DNA of 64,000 nucleotides. Origin: Temnothorax longispinosus (lineage: Eukaryota > Arthropoda > Insecta > Hymenoptera > Formicidae). This document shows, one piece after another, positions 57,985-64,000 of this stretch. The position numbers were made by a program, and so were the translations under genes. The DNA lies in NCBI RefSeq assembly GCF_030848805.1, contig NW_027269959.1, forward strand, positions 683,236 to 747,235, written 5' to 3'. Numbering within the stretch: position 1 is the stretch's first letter; every line of letters starts with the position of its first letter. The notes under the pieces are model-generated. The model did not search any database, was not told the DNA's origin, and saw only the letters and a program-made list of their open reading frames with translations.

Positions 57985-58497
57985 GATCGGTCTCCTCGGC
58001 AAAGCTATAGTAAATCTCGCCGTTTCTGCCGAGATCGGCGTCCTCGGCGATTACCCTGAGTATGCTGCGATGCAAAGGCGTGTCCTTTGTCACGGTGGTC
58101 TCGTACTCGATCGGATAAAACAGCGGATTGAGATCGTTCGTGTCGAGAATCGTCACCACCACCGCGGCGTCCGCCTCGAGCGCAATCACTCTGTTTCTAC
58201 CGTCGCGTTTGCTCGAGGTGGCACGCACTTTGAGCACATATCGGTCTTTGCGTTTTGCGTTCGCGATTTAGCACGTCGACGTTGCTGGTTCGAGTCCGAA
58301 TCAGGAGGAAGCAAAAATCACCGACCGTGCGCTCCTCCGCTTTAAAGAACTTTTCGCGATCGCCGCTCACTCTGCCAAACTTCACGTCACTGTCGGCGGA
58401 CGCGAGCTTTATGCCGTTCCTCGGGCACAACGTACGTCTTGCCGATGGAATTCTCGGGAATGGAGACAATGCACTACAGCCTGACTGTGACCGTGAC
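57985..58497 (-). pseudogene. Captured fragment of a Fat-like cadherin gene
   Basis: On the minus strand the translation reads as cadherin repeats: IPENSIGKTYVVPEE, ASADSDVKFGRVSGDREKFF, GDFCFLLIRTRTSNVDVLNR, YVLKVRATSSKRDGRN, VVVTILDTNDLNPLFYP, EDADLGRNGEIYYSFAEE. The DTNDLNP and AEDADLGRNGEI motifs are typical calcium-binding cadherin sequence and resemble Fat/kugelei-type cadherins. The fragment is GC-rich (unlike its surroundings), about 160 codons, and has frameshifts near 58,410 and 58,250 (a 7-bp duplication CGCAAAA/CGCAAAG). It begins about 150 bp inside the P-like element and stops just before the THAP exon. Confidence 0.8.
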
Positions 58498-58674
58498 AAT
58501 GCTTGATTTGTTGGTTATGTTTGTCGGCATTACTCGTTCGTAACGACGCTCGTGGCGGTAAAGCGAATTAAAGGTTGCCTCAATAAGCGACCTACCCCCA
58601 CCACAGAAAATTGAGCGAGTTTCCAGACCTGTATGTAAGACCGTGGTCATAACAACGTGATGTAGCGATCATGA

Positions 58675-58785
58675 ACATGTCCCGCGGTCACATGCGCATG
58701 CTCTGTCAGCTCTGTGGCTACATGCGCATGCTCCGTGGCCGCATGCGCATGCAAAAGTGCGCGAATTTGAAACGTATGCATACTT
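58675..58785. repeat. Three CATGCGCATGC-centred repeats
   Basis: ACATGCGCATGCTC, ACATGCGCATGCTC and GCATGCGCATGC occur at about 58,691, 58,720 and 58,741, spaced 20-30 bp with GTGGCY-like flanks. The motif resembles NRF-1/erect-wing sites (GCGCATGCGC). Confidence 0.6.
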
Positions 58786-59143
58786 ATAATGCATAAATAT
58801 AAATATATACTTTTCATATACCAACTATTCTCTGCTTTAACAAATTATTTCTGCTACAGATATTAAGCGTCAAAGTTAACAAAACAGAAATAATTTGCTG
58901 ACAAGTCCGCAATTATTGCATCTCAGACAGTATGTTATGTACGTTAATTATTTATGTGTTAAAAATTGTGTATTTATATATTATTTTGTAGAAAGAGATC
59001 ATGAAATGGAAAAAAATTAAAATACTTTTAACGAAAAAAGTTATAAAATGGCAACAAATTCCACAATCACCAACAGTTAAAGAGATACGACGACGAGAAT
59101 TATTGAAATTATATTTATTATATATAAAAATAAAGAAAAAAAA
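58786..59143. other. AT-rich DNA upstream of the Harbinger fragment
   Basis: No independent gene. Lysine/arginine-rich frames from about 58,990 (KRREL-type) may be the N-terminal remnant of the Harbinger transposase. Confidence 0.4.
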
Positions 59144-59572
59144 ATGAAAATTCAAAAGAGGCTCTGGATCCGTCTTATATTTACCATGAGACAAAGACTG
59201 TTACAAGGTGCAAGTAATAATCTCATTAAAAAAATAGAAAATTCTGATCTAGAAAAATTTATTGAATATTTGAGAATGGATACACCTACATTTAATGAGT
59301 TATTAAATCTAATCAAACCATTAATAGAAAAACAACATGCAATAAGAGAACCGATTCCTGCATCAACTCGTCTACAAATATGTCTACGATATTTAGCATC
59401 AGGAGATACAATGGCTTCAATTTCATTTGCATTTAGAATGGGATTAAATACTGTCTCTAAAATTATTAGTGAAACATGTGCAGCTATTTGGAATGTTTGA
59501 AATGCGTGAACAAAATGATGATTGGTTGACCCCTCTCCATTACTTTTCCGAGATTCCGTTTTCCGAATTTCT
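59144..59572 (+). pseudogene. PIF/Harbinger transposase N-terminal fragment
   Basis: The frame 59,144-59,503 includes FIEYLRMDTPTFNELLNL, STRLQICLRYLASGDTM, SISFAFRMGLNTVSKII and CAAIWNV. These match the region before the DDE core of Harbinger (HARBI1/ALP1-like) transposases, which contains a helix-turn-helix. A one-base frame change near 59,500 allows a short continuation (MREQNDDWLTPLHYFSE) until the 300-bp repeat begins at 59,578. The catalytic DDE part is absent. Confidence 0.8.
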
Positions 59573-59577
59573 GACTG

Positions 59578-59877
59578 CCATATGACGACACCCTTATGGC
59601 TCCTGCACACGGGACGCGGTAAAATTTGCCGCGCATCAAAAAGCGACGCGATAGCTGATTGGCTCCTGCGCACAAAACGCGGAATTATTTGCCTTTCTGG
59701 ATATTACTTATGTCGCGAATTGACATGTGAAATGTATATCTTGACGGTTATCAGTGGTATATGTTGATCTACATTTTCAAGATACCTTCAGTTTTGAAAT
59801 AAAGATAACGGCCCGTATTCTCAGCTCACTTTTAGCGGCACATTTATATCGCCAATCTTAAATGTATGAATAAACAC
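59578..59877 (+). repeat. 300-bp dispersed repeat, copy 2
   Basis: Near-identical reverse complement of 6,569-6,869. It starts CCATATGACGACACCCTTAT and ends GTATGAATAAACAC. In both places it abuts a truncated transposase gene (Helitron helicase there, Harbinger here). Confidence 0.85.
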
Positions 59878-60119
59878 AGGGCGGAATTCATAGACCAAAC
59901 TTGAAAGTCAAGACGGTCTTAAGCTCGTTCTCAAAACTACGATCGATTCATAGTTCTTGCTTAAGACCGACTTTCAAGTTTAATCTTGAGCTCGGTCTTA
60001 AGTAAGCAAATAACGTTGCATAGATAAATCTTAAGACCGAAATGGCATTATTCAATGCACAGTTCTTACTTAAGATTTGTCTTGAACCAGTCTTGGTCAA
60101 GTCGACCAAATAGTCAACT
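59878..60119. repeat. Palindromic element rich in CTTAAGAC motifs
   Basis: It contains several direct and inverted copies of GGTCTTAAG and CTTAAGACCG, with AATTCATAGACCAAACTTG paired loosely to CATAGTTCTTGC blocks. Probably a degenerate MITE with internal repeats. Confidence 0.5.
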
Positions 60120-61233
60120 TAAGACGGTTTTGTCAGGTTATGTGCTACATTGGCTGCTTTGGGATTGCTGGGGATTGCGTCATTCTCGCCGTCGTGGCCG
60201 GTGGCCGTCATCATCGCGTCGTGTATCGCGAGTCGCGACGATTAACCTTAAAGAGAGCGACGGGTGCAGTGGTGGTGTTTTCCCTCCGAGGAGGTACAAC
60301 GAATAAACTTGAGTCGCCGATACTCGAGGCGAAGAGGTGTGACGAGGAAAGTGCGTAGTCATCGGTGTGAGAGCCGAGCAGCCGAGAACGACGAGGAAGA
60401 GGGGAGAGCGAGAGAGCGAGAGAGAGAGAGGGGCAGCGGACAGGCCGAAGCCAGGAATTCCGACGACCGCGGCTTCATCAGGGAGCTCCACAAGTAGCAA
60501 CGGTTTCGTCGGTAAGTATCGAAGTTGACGCGAGGGGTGGAGAAGTTAAGACGGTTGTCAGGTTATGTGCTACAATGGGTGCGTTCAGCCAATACTCTGC
60601 TAGCCTAGCAATCGTGAGCAGTCGCTCGTTTTCGCTCGTTTCTTCTCCTTTGACCCAATGGATTAAAAGGAGAGGAAACGAGCGAAAACGAGCGACTGCT
60701 CACGATTGCTAGGCTAGCGGAGTATCGGCTGAACGCACCAATTGCATTGCGAGTGGTGATATTCCAGTGTAGGGATTGCGTCGTTCTCGCCGTCATCATC
60801 GCATCGTGTACCGCGACGATTAACCGACGATTAACCTTAAAGAGAGCGACGGGTGCAATGGTGGTGTTTTCCCTCCGAGGAGGTACAACGAATAAACTCG
60901 AGTCGCCGATACTCGAGGCGAAGAGGTGTGACGAGGAAAGTGCGTAGTCATCGGTGTGAGAGCCGAGCAGCCGAGAACGACGAGGAAGAGCAGAGGGAGC
61001 GAAGCGTCACAAGCCGGGAATTTCGACGACCGCGGCTTCGTCAGGGAGCTCCAGAAGTGGCAACGATTTCGTCGGGAAGTATTGAAGTTGGCGCGAGGGA
61101 CGGAGAAGTCTGCTGTGGTCTGGCTCTGGTGGTAGCGGCGGAAGTGGAAGCCGCTGCAGTAACCTCCTTGAGACACTCGAGGCCAGGAGAGCTGCAACGG
61201 GCACGGACAGTGTGTTAAACGAAAATTTTTACA
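60120..61233 (+). promoter_or_regulatory. Tandemly duplicated CpG-rich promoter/5' noncoding exon
   Basis: Unit 1 (60,120-60,547) and unit 2 (60,548 on, interrupted by a MITE at 60,573-60,742, to about 61,110) are about 90% identical, for example CCCTCCGAGGAGGTACAACG and AGAGCCGAGCAGCCGAGAAC in both. Unit 1 ends in a splice donor (TCGTCGGTAAGTATCG near 60,510); unit 2 has GGAAGT at that place. Unit 2 leads directly to the ATG at 61,234 of the Myb/SANT-like gene. CpG richness contrasts with the AT-rich surroundings. Open frames inside it look compositional. Confidence 0.6.
60573..60742. mobile_element. Palindromic MITE inserted in the duplicated 5' region
   Basis: GGTGCGTTCAGCCAATACTC pairs with GAGTATCGGCTGAACGCACC; the arms of about 65 bp include GTCGCTCGTTTTCGCTCGTT. 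The centre holds GACCCAATGGATT. It is absent from unit 1 of the duplication. Confidence 0.9.
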
Positions 61234-62650
61234 ATGTCAACTAAAAGAGTTATTTATTCCGATTTGGAGAAGCAAGTGTTTCTCGAAATTTTAAAAAAGT
61301 ATAAGCATACTATTGAGTCAAAAGGACAAATTCGTCAACATTAAAAGAAAAATCAGAAGCTTGGTTTATAATTACACAGGAATATAATGAGTCTCCATTA
61401 ATTTCTAATAAGGTATTATAAGATAAACAAACTCTTTTTCTTTGCCAATGAATAATAAATGCGAGGGATTCGTTTATTTCGACCAAACTGGCAATCTTTA
61501 TTAAGTTGATAAATTCGAGGAACTGCTGTATGAAATATACTTCAAATACCTTACCGTTATTTGACAATTGACTTATTTTTAATATTAATCTACGCACAAA
61601 ACATGTAAATGTTCCATTTCATTATTTTTGATTTGATGTTTTCTTAAATCGCTTTACACATATTCAATATTATATTGTTTTAGTTCTTAGATTTAGATTT
61701 ATTGCTGACATAATGTCCGAACTAACGAAATGTTTTATAAAGGCTGTGGTCCACTTGATACTACAAATGCTTTGAAGCATTCTTCTTCTCCTTTTTTCTT
61801 TATTGAAAGAAAAAAGAAGAGGAATGCTTCAAACATTTGTATGGTTGATTAGCACAACGTTTCGACGGGGATTCCAGTTCTTATCAAGTACACTTTATCG
61901 TTTATACGCTTTTTGGCTGCGGTCCCCTTGACGTTACAAATGCTTTGAAGCATTTTTCTTCCTTTTTCTTTCTATGAAAAAAGAAGGAGAAGAACGCTTC
62001 AAAGCATTTGTAGTGTCAAGTGGACCACAACTTTTATCAAACATTTCGTTAGTTGGGACATTATGTCAGCAATAAATCTAAAATCTATAAAGAACTAAAA
62101 CAATATAATATTGAATATGTAAAATGAATTAAGAAAACATCAAGTCAAAAATAATGAAATAGAACATTTACATGTTTTGTGCGTAGATTAATATTAAAAA
62201 TAATGCCAAATAACGGTAAAGTATTTGAAGTATATTTCATACAGCAGTTCCTCGAATTTATTTATTTTTTCTTAATATTAGGATGTTTTATGTTGCAGAG
62301 AGATGTTTCACAATTAAAGAAATACTGGTCTAACTTGAAACAACAAAACAAGAACATTTTAACAGCTGAAAGACAAGCAAGATTTCTTACTGGTGGAGGG
62401 CCACAAAAAATGTTGGTGAAGTCGATTCAAATGTGTTAGACATAATACCTAGCCTTTTGACTACAGCACCAATGTCTTCGAGTAATTTTACAAGGAATGA
62501 GTCTACAGGTACTATTAAAATGTTTTTAAATAATACATATAAATTTGTTAATAAAATTATTTGTCAAATAAATAAATAAAATTATTATTTTAGATCGACA
62601 AAAAGAAATTTTTAAAGCAGTTAAGCAAAATAAATCAGCATCTGACTTAA
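61234..62650 (+). pseudogene. Myb/SANT-like DNA-binding domain gene, frameshifted
   Basis: Exon 1 is 61,234-61,412 (MSTKRVIYSDLEKQVFLEIL; after a 1-nt shift near 61,325, TLKEKSEAWFIITQEYN). Exon 2 is 62,299-62,508 (DVSQLKKYWSNLKQQNKNIL, TGGGPQKML; a second 1-nt shift near 62,413 restores VDSNVLDIIPSLLTTAP). Exon 3 is 62,594-62,650 (RQKEIFKAVKQNKSASDL; donor GTAAGT). GT-AG borders fit. This is the zeste-like/Myb_DNA-bind_5 type domain often found beside Harbinger transposases, and a Harbinger fragment lies 1.7 kb upstream. The rest is lost in or beyond the assembly gap. Confidence 0.75.
61510..62262. mobile_element. Large nested palindrome in the intron of the Myb/SANT-like gene
   Basis: Arms of about 235 bp (61,510-61,745 and 62,030-62,262) are inverted repeats (AAATACCTTACCGTTATTTG with AAATAACGGTAAAGTATTTG). 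Between them are two copies of a second palindromic unit: GGTCCACTTGATACTACAAA (61,749) and the 61,917-62,033 unit with CTTTGAAGCATT and GTGTCAAGTGGACCAC. Confidence 0.8.
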
Positions 62651-62719
62651 GTAAGTTAAAAATTAATTAATTTAAATTAATTTAAAATCACAATTTTTTA
62701 CAATATAATGATAGATATT
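62651..62719. other. Sequence before the assembly gap
   Basis: AT-rich intron-like DNA following the donor at 62,651. Confidence 0.4.
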
Positions 62720-63219
62720 NNNNNNNNNNNNNNNNNNNNNNNNNNNNNNNNNNNNNNNNNNNNNNNNNNNNNNNNNNNNNNNNNNNNNNNNNNNNNNNNN
62801 NNNNNNNNNNNNNNNNNNNNNNNNNNNNNNNNNNNNNNNNNNNNNNNNNNNNNNNNNNNNNNNNNNNNNNNNNNNNNNNNNNNNNNNNNNNNNNNNNNNN
62901 NNNNNNNNNNNNNNNNNNNNNNNNNNNNNNNNNNNNNNNNNNNNNNNNNNNNNNNNNNNNNNNNNNNNNNNNNNNNNNNNNNNNNNNNNNNNNNNNNNNN
63001 NNNNNNNNNNNNNNNNNNNNNNNNNNNNNNNNNNNNNNNNNNNNNNNNNNNNNNNNNNNNNNNNNNNNNNNNNNNNNNNNNNNNNNNNNNNNNNNNNNNN
63101 NNNNNNNNNNNNNNNNNNNNNNNNNNNNNNNNNNNNNNNNNNNNNNNNNNNNNNNNNNNNNNNNNNNNNNNNNNNNNNNNNNNNNNNNNNNNNNNNNNNN
63201 NNNNNNNNNNNNNNNNNNN
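62720..63219. other. Assembly gap (500 N)
   Basis: Exactly 500 N, a conventional placeholder for a gap of unknown size. Confidence 1.
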
Positions 63220-64000
63220 CTTAAACAATACGTATGTAAAATTATGTTAGTTTCGAGAAAGAATTGTCCTGAAACATTTTTACTAGCAATGTGACTTGAC
63301 TGAGCGCGTGAACTCCTGACAAATGGATTGGCTAACTTTAAATTCTCACTTAAAACTTCTCATTTAAAAATTTTTATAGCCTTATCATTTTGGTATTAGA
63401 ATTATCGTTTTAAAATGATTTCAGGAATTAACGGATAGTATACCTCAGGTCTGGAACACCTTGTATATAAACTAATTATATTTACTATATTACTAACTAA
63501 ATTTATTATATAACTAACTATTATATAACTATTATATAAAATATTTATTATACTACTAACTAAATATAAACTAGATATATTTATTATATTATTTTATACA
63601 AAAAGAGATATATATTTAATAAATTATGTTAATCACTATGGTTTAAAAACGAAATCAATATAATATTAAAAAGCTTTTAATTCAAATTAGTACATAAATA
63701 TATCTACTTTTAAAACAGATACTTTAAAGGTGTTACTAAATTTTATATCATATTTCTAATAAGAGAGGAAACATAATAGTAGAATTAAAAATTTTTATCA
63801 CTGCAGATCTGGTTCGAATTTACCATTCAACGTCTTATAACAAAATACTAATTTATTAGCTCTATCGATTCCTAATCTATTACGGATTTTATTTTGGATA
63901 AAACTTAAATTGGAAAGCATTCTCTCAATTGACACGGAATTTACTGGACAGTTATGTAAGTGCATGATAAAATTAATAAAATCTGCAGGAAGATGATCAT
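63220..64000 (-). mobile_element. Second copy of the hAT pseudogene and its nested MITE, inverted and incomplete
   Basis: The reverse complement matches about 48,330-49,110 nearly base for base. It includes the C-terminal transposase segment (63,820-64,000 on the minus strand, SVSIERMLSNLSFIQ) and part of the mariner-like MITE (63,220-63,462). It continues past the right edge; its other end is in the gap. Confidence 0.9.

Larger units (their letters stand above)
55750..58645 (-). mobile_element. P-superfamily-like element, 2.9 kb, with perfect 8-bp target duplication
   Basis: Long inverted ends: CACGGTCTTACATACAGGTC at 55,750 and its complement ending at 58,645, with similarity over about 120 bp. 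GTCATAAC is duplicated perfectly at 55,742-55,749 and 58,646-58,653. It carries a THAP-domain exon on the minus strand, as P transposases do, but no recognisable catalytic core, and it has acquired a cadherin fragment (57,985-58,497) and a MITE (57,427-57,602). Probably non-autonomous. Confidence 0.82.

Noticed and set aside
57985..58497. Functional cadherin gene
   Set aside because: Only about 160 codons, frameshifted, and enclosed by transposon ends and target duplication.
60140..61218. Overlapping 60-125-codon frames on both strands in the CpG-rich duplication
   Set aside because: Compositional frames; the repeated splice-donor context suggests noncoding 5' exons.
62698..63250. Open frames spanning the N run
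   Set aside because: Artefact of the assembly gap.

Overview
The window looks like AT-rich nuclear DNA of an insect, most likely a hymenopteran and probably an ant. This is inferred from short GT-AG introns, AT-rich intergenic DNA with isolated CpG-rich islands, and insect gene and transposon families (DUF4806, MADF, MULE/FLYWCH, CCCH-RING, Helitron, hAT, P-like, PIF/Harbinger). No rRNA, tRNA, CRISPR array or bacterial operon was seen. One 500-N assembly gap lies at 62,720-63,219.

The main result is a 12-exon minus-strand gene from 50,172 to 31,381. The exon phases join without a break: the summed coding length is 2,124 nt, or 707 codons plus stop. It encodes a FLYWCH zinc finger, a MULE-type DD-CxxH-E transposase core with all catalytic residues present, a linker made of tandemly duplicated exons, and a C-terminal RING finger. 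Its 13.4-kb first coding intron holds an 8.86-kb TTAA-flanked DNA element (37,068-45,926) carrying a PIN/XPG-nuclease-like gene, and a decayed hAT element (46,369-49,350). The 5' part of a second, diverged FLYWCH gene lies at 1,600-3,650. The upstream noncoding DNA of the two loci is nearly identical although their coding exons are only about half identical.

Layout. 1-3.7 kb: FLYWCH locus 2. 3.7-6.5 kb: a nest of palindromic MITEs, many nested and carrying internal CCAAT/ATTGG motifs. 6.6-10.1 kb: decayed Helitron helicase. 10.1-12.7 kb: MADF pseudogene split by a solo LTR. 13.1-15.4 kb: DUF4806 gene with one frameshift and a long CA repeat. 15.7-17.7 kb: broken Tnp2/CACTA-like transposase. 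18.3-19.0 kb: CpG-rich island. 19.7-21.5 kb: half-LINE carrying only ORF1. 23.5-24.9 kb: large foldback with a solo LTR at its centre. 25.3-29.2 kb: Mutator-type transposase/exonuclease fusion running into a higher-order minisatellite. 31.4-50.2 kb: FLYWCH-MULE-RING gene. 53.0-55.6 kb: two CCCH-RING genes tail to tail. 55.75-58.65 kb: P-like element with a THAP exon and a captured cadherin fragment. 59.1-59.6 kb: PIF/Harbinger fragment. 60.1-61.2 kb: duplicated CpG-rich 5' region. 61.2-62.7 kb: Myb/SANT-like pseudogene. 63.2-64.0 kb: inverted hAT copy.

Most transposon-derived genes here carry frameshifts or stops. The FLYWCH-MULE-RING gene and the minus-strand CCCH-RING gene show none, which suggests those reading frames are maintained.
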